DNA from: Salticus scenicus
Taxonomy: Eukaryota > Arthropoda > Arachnida > Araneae > Salticidae
Direction of reading: 5' to 3'
NCBI GenBank assembly: GCA_963930645.1
Contig: OZ005659.1
Span: forward strand, 161,672,534-161,736,533
DNA length: 64,000 bases
Shown: piece by piece, positions 48,131-59,790 of the stretch
Layout of the letters: each line of letters starts with the position of its first letter
Numbering within the stretch: the stretch's first letter is position 1
The notes under the pieces: model-generated
Told to the model about the DNA's origin: nothing
What the model saw: the letters and a program-made list of their open reading frames with translations, nothing else
The model's database searches: none
Translations under genes and position numbers: made by a program

Positions 48131-50212
48131 ACGTTAAAAAAATTAAATGTCAGCACACGTTTCGATACTACCCGGAATCATGTTCGAGACTGACTTAATT
48201 ATTACACAACATTCAGCTTTTTATACATTATCATTTTCCCTTTTTAGCGTCATGTTAGAATTCTCAGGTAAGTTAAGTTTTTCTCTAATGTATTCTGCAG
48301 TAGGTCTAACCATATTTATCTGCAATTAAAAAATTTGTGTTTTATTTGACACTTTCTTTCTTTTATTATTATTATTATTATTATTATTGTGATTAAAATT
48401 TATATTGTTTTTCTTCATTTTATCTTTATAACGTTATCGATTTTAAATGAACTTTAACAAATAAAGCAGTGTATTAAAATATAAATAAATCACTCAATAT
48501 AAAATTGGTGCTATTAATATATTCATGTACACGATAAAGAAAAATCGTATAACATATTTTTGTACATTATTAATTAATGTGCAAATATACAATGTAATGT
48601 ATGATGTAATTTTTTTATCCAAATCTGAGCTAAACCATGAAATCTGTTTCTTTTTTTAAATATTAACTTTTTAAATATATGTTTTTGACATGGTTTATGC
48701 TGTTAAATATACATAGTTTAGATTTTGTCTTATTTATCATGAACAGACTTAATGGCAAATAATTATCTAGTTTGGATCCAAATAAAAATATTTTGAATGT
48801 AATAATTAACATTAAATGCTTAATTATGCCTGAACATTGACATTACTTTTGAGTTGTCAAAAATGTTACGAATTTGTAAATAGTAGTCGTTATTTTTTAT
48901 GTCATTTAATCTAAAAAGGATAGACAGATTGTAAAATGTATTATTTTTCTACATTTCTAGATTGATTTGGCATTAATATAGCCGATTGCCTTTCAAAAAC
49001 CTGGTCAAAAGCTATACCAGGCCAGATAATGGCCGTGGCGATGAATTAAGTAATAATAATGAAAAAGAAGTTCCACTTGGATATTTTTCTTTCCTTTTTC
49101 CACCCGCTAACTTTATGATTTAAACAGCAAATATTCAAACAAGTTTTACTACGAAATTTTTCACATAAAATTTTGGATTGATTCAAGTATTCAAAACAAC
49201 AACAAAAAAGGTTGTTAGGAAAATTGCAATTTTGAAGAATATTTCAAAAATGACAAGGATAAAGTAATTAGTGACTCAAAGAGTGTTAATTAATATATAT
49301 AATGATCCTCATCTGTCATGAACGAATCCGGTTAGTACCGCTTCAAAACAGAAACTTTTGGCAGCCATTTTTTTTTTCCGTTTGTTTAATTCAACTTAGG
49401 AAACATACATATCATTTTCATACATGTTTTGTATCGCACATATTCTTATTTCCTATAAAACCTTGAAAAACTATTCAATTGTAATGTTTAAATGTCTAAA
49501 TTAAGTATAACGGATCACTGGCTATTATAAACATGAACCTATAAATAGAATTATGTAACTTCATGATTATAAACAATGCAAGATCAAATAAAAACAAACC
49601 AAAACTGTTGCCATTCAGAAAATACAAATTCCAAATGGACAACTTTTTAATTCCGAATGAACGACTCTTTGACTGTTTCATTAAAAAAAAACGCTTAAAA
49701 TATTTCTAAAACATACTACAGTCTTAAAAATCTTAAAATATTTGTAAAAACGCATTAAAGCCTTTAAATATTTTTATCAAACTTCATTGTTTGTTTACAT
49801 TGTAAGGTATGATTGGCGCCGAGTTTAGTACGTAAATGCCGCCAGTTGGTTTTAGTTTTGAAATTAGTGTAAAATGATAGTTGGGATAGAATGTTTGGTT
49901 GGGCAAGTAAAAGTCACCAGTTGAAATGAGTATTGAAATTAGAGTAGTCTAAGGGGATAATGTCGAGTCAAGGTAAAATGTTCGGTTGAGAATGAGAAAG
50001 TCCCTAGCTGGATCCTGGATATTTTGGCGATGTTGAGGGTGAGATAGCTGGTTGGAGGTATCCAGTAGAGGTGAATTTGGGTTAGCATGGAGTGTCTGTA
50101 GTTATTGGATAGTTAGTTAGAAAATTTGAAAACAGGATCTACGATAGTCTTAAAAAAAAAGTATTTTGGTAAAATGAAGTGAATCGTTTTTTCTTATTAT
50201 GAGGACTTTAAA
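48131..50212. other. AT-rich DNA, then a G-rich plus-strand block
   Basis: No gene is supported. (ATT)n occurs at 48363-48389. From about 49800 to 50140 the plus strand becomes strongly G-rich and C-poor, with loosely repeated agtt(g/t)gg motifs. Confidence 0.5.
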
Positions 50213-51125
50213 GCGAAGTGATGACGTCACTGGCCGTTCGTGGATACTAGAACTCAAGAAAAATATTTCCTATGTTAAACGCCCAATGGATTTTTCGTAA
50301 AAAATTATTAAAAATCGAGGGAAATTATTTCCCGATTTTAATCCCCATATTTAGGTTTAGATATATATTAGTTATCATGTGCATGCGTTAGATTAAGTTG
50401 TTTTTGTTCTAAAATTGATAAAATTTGAATTTTATATTTCAAAACTCTAGATAAAAAAAAAAAAAAAAAACTTCCATATTCCATTTAAAACATAAACATT
50501 TCATTTGAAAGGATGATATTACACAATAAATATCCAACTAATATACCAATTAAAAGGAAAATGATAAATATTCTATCATAATTTGAAGTGAAATTTGTTT
50601 TCAAATGTCTAAATAAAGTATCTGATATAAGATACTAATGTGTTGCAGCGGAATAGATTTGATATCGGTCATCCTTGGCAGAAAAAAAAAAAAAATACAT
50701 ATATCGCCAAATTACCTGGCGAATATAATTTAATTCCTTTCAAAAATCATGGTTATTTTAAAAATTTATATTAAGAGAGTAAGGAATAATATGAAACAAT
50801 ATTTCGCACAACACATATTACGAAAATATACATCTGGCATGTATATTTTCGTAGTACGTTTTTGATCGCCAAATACAAAAACGCCAAGGACAACAGAGTT
50901 TTGAAATTTAAAATTAAAATTTTGTCAATTTGACAGCAAAATAACTCAATCTAACATATGCACATGATAACTAATACATATATATACCCAAATATGGGGA
51001 TTAAAATCGGGAAATAATTTTCCTCGATTTTTAATAATTTTTTACAAAAAATCCAATAGGCGATTAACATAGGAAATCATTTTCTTACATACACGGACGG
51101 TCAGTGACGTCACACTTCGCTTGCG
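50213..51125 (+). mobile_element. Foldback element G, full copy
   Basis: Inverted arms of about 200 bp lie at 50213-50405 and 50940-51125. They share gcgaagtg.tgacgtcac, tttcctatgttaa, aaaaattattaaaaatcgag, atttcccgattttaatcccc and tagttatcatgtgca. The unique middle has ggatgatattacacaata and agcggaatagatttg blocks also present in the truncated copy. It is non-coding and the superfamily is unknown. Confidence 0.75.
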
Positions 51126-51246
51126 TATAGAGCACTTAATGGAACACTGGGATGTGTTGTTGCTGTTGTGTTGTCGGGCCTATATTTTTTGTCAACCAGC
51201 AGTTTTTTTATTGTCATTCATATTTATCGGTCGGGTAAAATTTTTG

Positions 51247-51408
51247 AAGTGAAAACTTCTTTAGGTGCGTTGAGCACTTTTGAGTGAACAAAAATCATTG
51301 AACTCCCGTCATCGTCAGCTAACGCTTTCCATTTGAAGTGAAAACTTTTGGGTGAACAAAAATCATTGAATTCGCGTCATCGTCAGCAAACGCTTTCCAT
51401 CCTTGTAT
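51247..51408. repeat. Two ~75-80-bp direct repeats
   Basis: The pair ttgaagtgaaaactt..tgaacaaaaatcattgaa.tc.cgtcatcgtcagc.aacgctttccat is duplicated just before the satellite. Confidence 0.75.
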
Positions 51409-51482
51409 GATACAAATAATGTATCACACAATTAACTTGCTAATGTGATGTGTTAATAATTATATACTGTATATTGTTTTAA

Positions 51483-52250
51483 AATCTGGTGCGGCGTTAC
51501 ACGACTTCTCTCATCTCCGGGCACTGTCTCTATTGCAGTTAGACCTCACAAAACCGTGAGAAAGCCCAAAGCTGCCATTTTTCTCACGTTTTTACAATCT
51601 GGTGCGGCTCTACACGACTTCTCTCATCTCCGGACACTGTCACTTAAAGATTGCAGCCGGAAACGTTGCAGTTAGGCCTCACAGAACCGTGAGAAAGACA
51701 AAAGCCTCCATTTTTCTCACGTTTTTACAATCTGGTGCGGTTCTACACGACTTCTCCAGAGCTCCCAACCTAATCCGGCAAATTGTTAGTCCCGCCCCTT
51801 TTTCTATACCACTTAATTTTTAGAGTATTTTTCTTCTTAATTCATCGTAGATACATTTGAAGAGAATTTCTCTAAAAATTAAGTGGTGTAGAAAAAGAGG
51901 CGGTACTAACAATTTGCCGGATTAGGTTGGCAGCTCTGCTTCTCTCATCTCCGGACACTGTCTCTTAAAGATTGCAGCCGGAAACGTTGCAATTAGACCT
52001 CACAGAACCGTGATAAAGGCCAAAGCCTCCATTTTTCTCACGTTTTTACAATCTGGTGCGGCTCTACACGACTTCTCTCATCTCCGGACACTGTCTTTTA
52101 AAGATTGCAGCCGGAAACGTTCCAGTTAGACCTCACAGAACCGTGATAAAGGCCAAAGCCTCCATTTTTCTCACGTTTTTACAATCTGGTGTGGCTCTAC
52201 ACGACTTCTCTCATCTCCGGACACTGTCTCTATTACAGTTAGACCTCACA
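51483..52250 (+). repeat. 133-bp satellite, five units
   Basis: Units start with aatctggtg(c/t)gg at 51483, 51596, 51729, 52050 and 52183. The internal period is exactly 133 bp once the MITE in unit 3 and its 6-bp duplication are removed. The first (113 bp) and last (partial) units share a ~20-bp deletion replacing aaagattgcagccggaaacg. The open frames at 51602-51823 and 52056-52286 simply read through the units. Confidence 0.9.
51757..51938. mobile_element. Foldback MITE, family H, copy 2, with 6-bp duplication
   Basis: The 69-bp inverted arms (51757-51825 and 51870-51938) have only a few mismatches. They begin CAGAGCT(G/C)CCAACC and contain CTAATCCGGCAAATTGTTAGT-like sequence. CTTCTC flanks both sides (51751-51756 and 51939-51944), while intact neighbouring satellite units have it once. 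That fixes both the boundaries and the target duplication length. It is non-coding and related to 23047-23256. Confidence 0.9.
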
Positions 52251-52375
52251 AAGAACGAAAATTATAAAATATCGAAACACATTTGATTTATAAACAAAAA
52301 TTGAAAATACATTTAAATGATCACGTGGTAACCATCATGATCTAAACATTGTTTTCAAGATTTATCGTTCACATT

Positions 52376-52404
52376 CCGTCATTTTTGACGGGGTTATATA
52401 CTAG
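52376..52404 (+). mobile_element. Helitron-like 3' terminus
   Basis: A perfect hairpin CCGTCA-TTTT-TGACGG (52376-52391) is followed nine bases later by CTAG (52401-52404) and then T. This is the canonical Helitron 3' end. It lies 150 bp after the satellite, as expected if the satellite is the internal tandem block of a Helitron-like element. The 5' end was not found. Confidence 0.55.
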
Positions 52405-54739
52405 TTTTAGAATAAAAAGCAAAATGCATTTCAATGCGCGATATATCAAAATAATTAAATGTTAGGAATACATTCATAAAATGTTTTTTCAGCAAGATGT
52501 AGAAGTTTTTACCTGTTTAATCTGGAAATTTTGCGTTAGGGAGGCACGTTTCCGCAAAAAAAAAAAAAAAAAAAGTTTAAATTATCGATTTGTATCGTGT
52601 TCATAACTTAGATAAGATATGAAAAAAGTGTTTAGCAGAAAGTTTTCTCTAAAAAATGTGCAACAAAAATTAAACAATACTGATGAAAAATCAGAAGATC
52701 TGCAAAAAAAAGTCGTTATTAAGAAAAATAATGAAAAAACAAAACAACAATTGATCAAAGAATTAATACATATATATATACATACATATATATATATATA
52801 TAGATATATATCAGTTAATTATTGATCTGAACAATTTTTCTCTGATGATACAGTTTTAATTCATTTTGAGCTGATGGAAACAAGCTAGTACGATGACGAA
52901 AAGGTGACTGACTTGATGAAAATCTCGCTCTTAAAACAGAGTCACATTCTACGTGTATTACAATACAGAGTTCCATAACTTTTCAAGGAGTCGGGCAAAT
53001 TTTCATGCTCAAGGGATCAATTAACACGAAATAAATGGCCATTATAAAAATGGTTCCCGACAGACTACTTTGGAGGTACTTCAGACTTTTTCACAATCAG
53101 AATTTCAATATGATAACACACCTTACTACAAGAAATCGTCTGTTCGTTTATTTTCACTTAATGTTAAAGTTACCTATGCATTTCGTTGAGCACCTATAAT
53201 AGGGTAAGTATGGATTACTTGTTTTCCCTTTAAGTTAAATCCTACAAAAATATTGTAGAACTTATTCTTTACCAGACTTAGCTACAGTTCATTTTATGAG
53301 ACTTAACACTCGAAAACGTTGAAAATCAATCCAAATGTTAAAAGTATTCAAGTGCATAAAAGTGAGGATTCGAAATTTGAATCATACAATTTTACAAGAA
53401 CTAGAAAAATACATTAATCATATTTGGCACAGTGACATTTCCGAGGTTTATGTTAAAAAAACTAAATAATTCTATGCCATTGCACATTAAAACAATAATT
53501 CCATATAAAGCTCGAATTACCCCAAAAAGATTTTTTTTTTATTAAGTAATTGTTTAGATGAAACGAATATATAGTTTTATTTTATATATTAAAATATAAC
53601 GTAATTATTTAATATAATAAATCATAATAGAGTACAAAATATATGTTTATTATATTTCGTTTTAAAAGAAAGTTTTATGTAAATTTTTGTTAAGTACTTT
53701 CTAGAGTGTAATGAAGCGAATTACTAAATCAAAAATGTACGTAGGTATCATTTTATCTCTAGTATTATGGAAATACGACAATGTTATTTGTTACAGTCAT
53801 TAGTTTTGAAGTTATTACAAATAAAAAAGGTAGGGTAAGTACAGCAGTGATTGACACTTTTAGAACAATCTCTGGTGTTTTTAATGTTCTAGTCATCAGA
53901 AAATATTTTTAGAAATCTTAAGTTAGTACATATGGCATGAAAGACATTCAGAACCACATATATGTTAAAATATATACATTTGATAACAATCATTTTTTTT
54001 AATGAATTTTTATTTGACACCCACTCAATGTTCCAGTAATTGACACTGCCATTTTTTCATTTTATCAGTAATTGGTACCGTATGTTCCGGTGTTTGACAC
54101 TGCTAGTTATTTATTTTACCAGTTATTAGCACTTTTCTCCAGTATTTGACATAAAATGTTAAAATTCTTAATATGTAAAATGTATGATTTTATTTTTTTT
54201 CTTATTTATTATTTATTTCGGGATATATGTGAATTACTGGAGCATGCTAATCTTTGGAGCACCTTCCCTATAATTTTTCGTCCGCGCGTTTTTTTTTTCT
54301 TTCCAATTGTATGTTCAAAGATTATTTATTTATATGTTAGAAACGAGATTTAAATAAAAAATGCTTAAACACAAATGTAAATAAATATCTTTCAACGATT
54401 TTAAAAATAAATCAAATTTCATTTTAATTATTTCAAAGTATTTAAAAATGTTTATTTAAAATTATTGTTATTGTAAAGTTTGAATACTTCATACGAAAAT
54501 AATACTTACATTCTTAATTATAACTCTTTATTAAACTTTTAGATATACAATTATGTTTGACTTTTTAAATGTTAAACGTAAATTCTAGGGTCATTAGTTA
54601 TTATAAGGAAGATAAAATATAACCATAAACTATCAGAAAGTATATAAATCAAGATTTTACAAACAGCATAGTTTAAATAATTTTATTATTACTTTTAATG
54701 ACTATTGAAAATAGGTTAGTAAAAACAACTTTTACAAAA
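52405..54739. other. AT-rich DNA with a short tandem motif at 53840-54150
   Basis: No gene is supported. From 53840 the motif (t)tccagta.ttgacact recurs about four or five times at uneven spacing. A (TA)n run lies at 52768-52810. Confidence 0.5.
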
Positions 54740-55440
54740 TATAACAAATGTGATGTATATAAGAATTCTTTTACTAAATAACGCTAATATTATTCTAATA
54801 AAAGAAAATACTTCTATTTACATTTAAATAAATTTTATTTATAATACTAAAGGAAACGTGATTAAATAGCAGCTTTTGACAAACATTCATGTTCTCTAAA
54901 TCTTAATCTGTGACAAAATATTTTCGAGTACAATACAAAGTTTACGGTTTTGGGAAATGATTAGATGAAATCCATTTGAAAGTTTGCAAATATCTAAATT
55001 TGTACAAATAAGTATTATTTAAAGTCCATTAAAATATATGAAAAATAATCATCTTAAAGGAATAGAAATTTAGGGAAATGTTTACATTGCAGCCATTTCT
55101 TAACAAACACTTAATGTAAATGAAATACTGCAAGTTTTTCGTAAAACATTTTCAGGAAAATTCATTAGAGCGCTGAAACATTAAATTTTGAAATGTTAAA
55201 ACATTAAATTGGTAAATGATTACTTTGATAGTGTAAAACTAGATATTTTTGCCTAGTAAGTCAGTATTTACAGAAACGTTATCTTTGATTCTATAAATTT
55301 CAGAAAATATTTACTATCAGTTACGTAATTAATTAGATAAAATTAAACAGAAAGTAGATTATTACGTAACATTTCAATCCAAGGAAAATTATGATAATCT
55401 TAAAAAATCGTACGTTAAAAATTATCATTGAACATCTTTT
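54740..55440 (+). repeat. Dispersed repeat family E, copy 3
   Basis: It has the same block order as copies 1 and 2 (agaattcttttactaaata, gattaaatagcagcttttgac, taaatttcagaaaatat, cagttacgtaattaatta). Confidence 0.5.
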
Positions 55441-55929
55441 TGAAAGCTGACGATTATGTTTGTGCCGCTGGTTATCTATAATAATAAATGGAAAGGTTTT
55501 CTGTCTGTCTGTCTGTCAGTCTGTCTGTTCTTTTATACGTTCAGCCCCTAGTGAACGCAGAAGTACAAGAATTGACAAACAGATGCTCTGGAGCCTTTCC
55601 GAGGTCCTCCTCGAAACATAATTTAAAAAATTTAATTAGTTTCGGAGATATTAATTAAAATGTTGACCCACGTCGATCGAAAAATGACCAAAAATCTATA
55701 TTGCTTAAAAAAAGGCATTCTATCAGCAGACGATTTTAACGGCTTTCTCGAACGGAAACAAAACATGTGGAAGTAATTAATGTCACATGATCTTGAACTG
55801 GGGCTAAAAATTACAAATTTGAAAGTGCTTCAAATTTTCTTTTTCGCACACAACACTTAATATACAACCTATTCAGCACAAAAGCAACCTGCAGTTAAAA
55901 TGTCATCAATTTTCATTAATAAACAAAGC

Positions 55930-57174
55930 AGTTACATTTTCATTGCAAATTAAATTTTATTCTAACACGTAATATATCTATCAATAGAAGATAGGAGTTT
56001 CCATAGCAACAAAATACATTTGAAGGAACTAAAAAATACATTTTCTTTTTCTTTTTACTTCCCTTTGTTGATTTGGAATTAACCGGTAGATTACAGAAAT
56101 TTTTACCGCCAGATATTTTAAAATTTCGATATTTCAAATTCTAATTAAATTAATTTTCATACATCATTCGAAAGATATTTAAAGTTCTTTTAAATTATCG
56201 AAAGTTTTCAAAAGATTTACACGTTTTAAGGTCTCCTGAATTAGTTTTCTTTTGCATCTCAGCTACTAATTAAAATAATTTCATAAGTAATACATCATTA
56301 GAAAGCTTTTTTGATTTGGAATCGAGCAGTGGAATACAGAAATTTTTACCGCCAGATGGCGCTGTAATATTTTAAAATTTCAATATATCAGTTTCTTATT
56401 ATGATTAAATTATTTTTAATGCATCATTCGAAAGATATTTTAAAGTTCTTTTAAATTGTCGAAAGTTTTCACCTGATTTACACGTTTTGAGGTGTGCTGA
56501 ATCAGTTTTCTTTTATATCTCAGTTATTAATTAAAAAAATTTCATAAGTAATACATCATTTGAAAGCTTTGTCGCATTTTAAAGTACTTTTACATTATCG
56601 AAAATGGAATTCGAGATTTCACCCGATTTACACGTTTTGAGGGATCCTGATTAGGTTTTCTTTTGTATCTCAGCTACTAATTAAAATAGTTTCATAAGTA
56701 ATACATCATTAGAAAGCTTTTTTGATTTGGAATCGAACAGTGGATTACAGAAAATTCTACCGCCAGATGGCGCTGTAATATTTTCATATTTCAATATTTC
56801 AATTTCTAATTATGATTAAATTATTTTTAATACATCATTCGAAAGATATTTTAAAGTTCATTTAAATTATCGAAAGTTTTCACCAGATTTACACGTTCTG
56901 AGGTGCCCTGAATCAGTTTTTTTTCTATCTCAGCTACTAATTAAAATCATTTCATAAGTAATACATCACTAGAAAGCTTTTTTGATTTGGAATCGAACAG
57001 TGGGATACAGAAATTTGTACCACCAGGTGGCGCTGTAATATTTTAAAATTTCAATATTTTAATTTTTAACTTCGATTAAATTATTTTTAATACATCATTG
57101 GAAAGATATTTTAAAGTTCTTTTAAATTATCGAAAGTTTTCACCAGATTTACACGTTTTGAGCTGTCCTGAATC

Positions 57175-57211
<37 letters not shown>

Positions 57212-57800
57212 TATCTCAGTTATTAATTAAAAAAAGTTCATAAGTAATACATCATTTGAAAGCTTATTTTAGTTGATACATATTTTAAAGTACTTTTACA
57301 TTATCGAAAATGGAACTCGAGATTTCACCCGATTTACATGTTTTGAGGTGTCCTGATTAGGTTTTCTTTTGTATCTCATCTACTAATTAAAATAATTTCA
57401 TGAGTAATACATCATTTGAAAGCTTTGTTGATCTGGAATGGAACAATAGATTACAGAAATTTCTACCGTTAGATGGCGCTGTAATATTTTTAAATTTCAA
57501 TATTTCAAAATCTAATTATGATTAAATTATTTTTAATACATCATTCGAAAGATATTTTAAAGTTCATTTAAATTATCGAAAGTTTTCACCAGATTTACAC
57601 GTTTTGAGGTGTCCTGAATCAGTTTTTTTGGATCCCAGTTATTAATTAAAAAAGTTCATAAGTAATACATCATTTCAAAGCTTATTTTAGTTGATACACA
57701 TTTTAAAGTTCTTCTATATTATCCAAAGTGGAATATGAGATTTCACCTGATTTACAATTTTAAGGTGTCCTGATCAGGCTTTCTTTTGCATCTCAGCTAA
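55930..57800 (+). repeat. Composite tandem array inside Helitron-like element 2
   Basis: The core gatttacacgtttt starts at 56214, 56475, 56625, 56886, 57146, 57331, 57592 and 57749. Spacings are 261, 150, 261, 260, 185, 261 and 157, so a ~260-bp unit alternates irregularly with a 150-185-bp one. The long unit adds taccgccagatggcgctgt (56345, 56757, 57019 and 57464). Shared parts are gaaagatattttaaagtt, cgaaagttttcacc, tcctgaatcag and tttcataagtaatacatca. A 30-base T-run has grown at 57177-57210. Confidence 0.85.
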
Positions 57801-57849
57801 TTGAGTAAGACCGTTCAAAATTGGTATATGTAAGTTAATTAGGAGGGGC

Positions 57850-58245
57850 TGGAAGGGTGGGGAAGGAATAGGCGCGCAGCGCGCATGGGTTGGGACCCTG
57901 TGCGAGTATTTACCCGATGATAAAAGATTTTTTTTTAATTTTTTTTTTCCTAATCATAAAAGTTTGAGTTGAGAAGGAATATGCGTGTACAGCGCACGTA
58001 TATCCTTAAACGTGCGCGCGCAGCGCGCGTGGGTCCGCACTGCCAAAGGCAGTGGGGTCCCGGTGTGAGTTTTTACCCGATGCTAAATGATATATTTTTT
58101 AATTCCTTTTCTTAAGAATGAAAGTTTAAGCGTAATAACATGGAATTTTGAGAAGTCATAAGATGGTGAAGGAATACGGGCGCACAGCGCTCGGGTCTAC
58201 GCTGCTGAAGGCAGTGGGGACCTGGTGAGGCATTTTTCCCGATCA
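57850..58245 (+). repeat. Three GC-rich palindromic modules
   Basis: Each module begins gaaggaata and has a GC-rich palindrome: ggcgcgcagcgcgc at 57870, cgcgcgcagcgcgcg at 58014, ggcgcacagcgctc at 58179. It then has ggcagtgggg-type text (in the last two) and ttacccgat/ttcccgat. They contrast sharply with the AT-rich surroundings. Confidence 0.7.
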
Positions 58246-58593
58246 GAATTTTTTTTTCTCTTTTTTTATCACATGATAAAAATTAATGCAATTTTGAGAA
58301 TTGATTAATTAATGTGATTCATTTAAAAATAGTGACCAGCGAAGCGGGCATAGCCTGCTAGTTGTAGAATAAATTGGAAGCAACACGTTAATAGAAAGTA
58401 CTAAAAAGGATTGCATAAATATGAAAGCTGAATTAATATAAATATAGCAAGGACTAAATATGTAGAAATAAGCACGGTGTTTTTCCAACACCATTCAAAA
58501 GTGTAATATATCTTTATTTTATAAATTTTATCATGAGTTATTTTACTTATATCTATAAAAGTCGCGTTACTAAAGAACGAGTTTCCACAAATA

Positions 58594-58732
58594 CCGGGTG
58601 ATCCAAAAGTCAGGACAAACTTTAAAAATGAATAATTCGAAAACGAATCAAGATACAAAGATACGGTTTGCACCAAACGGATGCAAAAGAAGCCAGGTTT
58701 TGTGTGGCTACGAAAAAAGAATATATATATAT

Positions 58733-58798
<66 letters not shown>

Positions 58799-59415
58799 CT
58801 GTTGGCGACCAATAGATGGCGCTGTCGGATTTCTGATGTAAAATTATGCAAAGCAACAAACGATATAAAAAGGAACAACTACAGCAGGTAATGGTTGTCG
58901 AAGCTTATAGGCATCGAAATATCGCATTCTTAGTCGCTACTTTAATCACGCATGGCCTCCAAGATCAACCGATCTGACACCCTGTGACTTTTGGCTGTGG
59001 GGATTCTTGAAGTCAAAAGTGTACCGCAACCAACCTAAATCATTAGCAGCACTGAATGATGCCATCCGCCAAAATGTGTCTGCCATAACGCAAGAAATGC
59101 TACTAAATGCTGTGAACGATGCGGTGAATCATCTCACAGCTGTACTTCTGAATGATGGACTGTAGTAGTACTAAGTAACTGTAATTAAGCTTACTTGTAA
59201 GTTCTCAACATTTTTTTTTTCATTTGTAATTCATCTTTTGGTGAAATAAAACACTATAGCGCCATCTGTTGGTCAACAACAGAACTATTACTTTTTCTTT
59301 GCCACACAAAACCCGGTTTCTTTTTCATCTGTTTGGTGCAAACCGTATCTTTGTATCTTGATTCGTTTTCGAATTATTCCTTTTTAAATTTTGTCCTGAC
59401 TTTTGGATCACCCGG
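58594..59415 (+). mobile_element. 822-bp mariner/Tc1-type element with long TIRs
   Basis: It is flanked by TA (58592-58593 and 59416-59417). Both ends begin CCGGGTGATCCAAAAGTCAG, and the inverted match continues for more than 110 bp (tcgaaaacgaatcaagatac, gcaccaaac, tgtgtggc). It resumes at tctgttg..gaccaa.agatggcgct, giving arms of about 150 bp apart from a (TA)n expansion in the left arm (58730-58795). The right arm is 59262-59415. It encodes only the C-terminal part of a transposase. Confidence 0.85.
58911..59165 (+). pseudogene. mariner/Tc1-type transposase C-terminal fragment
   Basis: There is an open frame without ATG from just after a TAG (58908-58910) to TAG at 59163-59165, 84 codons. 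It reads YRILSRYFNHAWPPRST, then DLTPCDFWLWGFLKSKVY, followed by a helical tail ending NHLTAVLLNDGL. WPPRSxDLTPCDFxLWG is the block around the last catalytic acidic residue in mariner-like transposases. The N-terminal DNA-binding part and the first two acidic blocks are absent. The frame is intact to the usual end, so the deletion seems recent relative to the other transposase relics here. Confidence 0.8.
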
Positions 59416-59741
59416 TATATGGAGCATGATCACTATATTATAGAAATCAAAAATTCTGATAAATCTCTTTAGAACAAAATTTCAGAAGTTGTAAGCAATA
59501 AATGTTTAATTTATATATCTGCTAACATCTCAAATGGTATGCAACACGCCATAGTCAGAGGAATCACTTTTTTGCAATATGGCATTATTTGAGAAGGCGG
59601 ATCTGCTTAAAAGGTGAAATGATACTGCAAATACTACGTTATCCGTTGATGAAATTTGTAATTAATGTATTTTTTCTTTTATCTAAACAAACCCATGTTT
59701 TATTGTGCTTTTCCGTGAAAACCACATTTATGAGTAATATA

Positions 59742-59742
<1 letters not shown>

Positions 59743-59790
<48 letters not shown>

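Larger units (their letters stand above)
55475..58361 (+). mobile_element. Helitron-like non-autonomous element 2 (complete, 2.9 kb)
   Basis: It starts TCTATAATAATAAATGG right after A (55475), followed by a (TCTG)n microsatellite (55500-55530). It ends with the hairpin GCGGGC-ATA-GCCTGC joined to CTAG before a T (58343-58361), matching element 1. The interior has a tandem array (55930-57800) and three GC-rich modules (57850-58245). This plan (5' end, microsatellite, central tandem repeats, 3' hairpin, CTAG) is known from Helitron-related interspersed elements of insects. No replication or helicase protein is encoded. The Helitron assignment is inferred from the ends only. Confidence 0.65.

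Noticed and set aside
51602..52286. Two similar ~75-codon frames beginning MRLYTTSLISGHC
   Set aside because: They are successive units of the 133-bp satellite read in the same frame, not paralogous genes.
58401..58859. 152-codon minus-strand frame with a long IYIYIY run, and its plus-strand partner
   Set aside because: Both are produced by the (TA)n tract inside a transposon arm.
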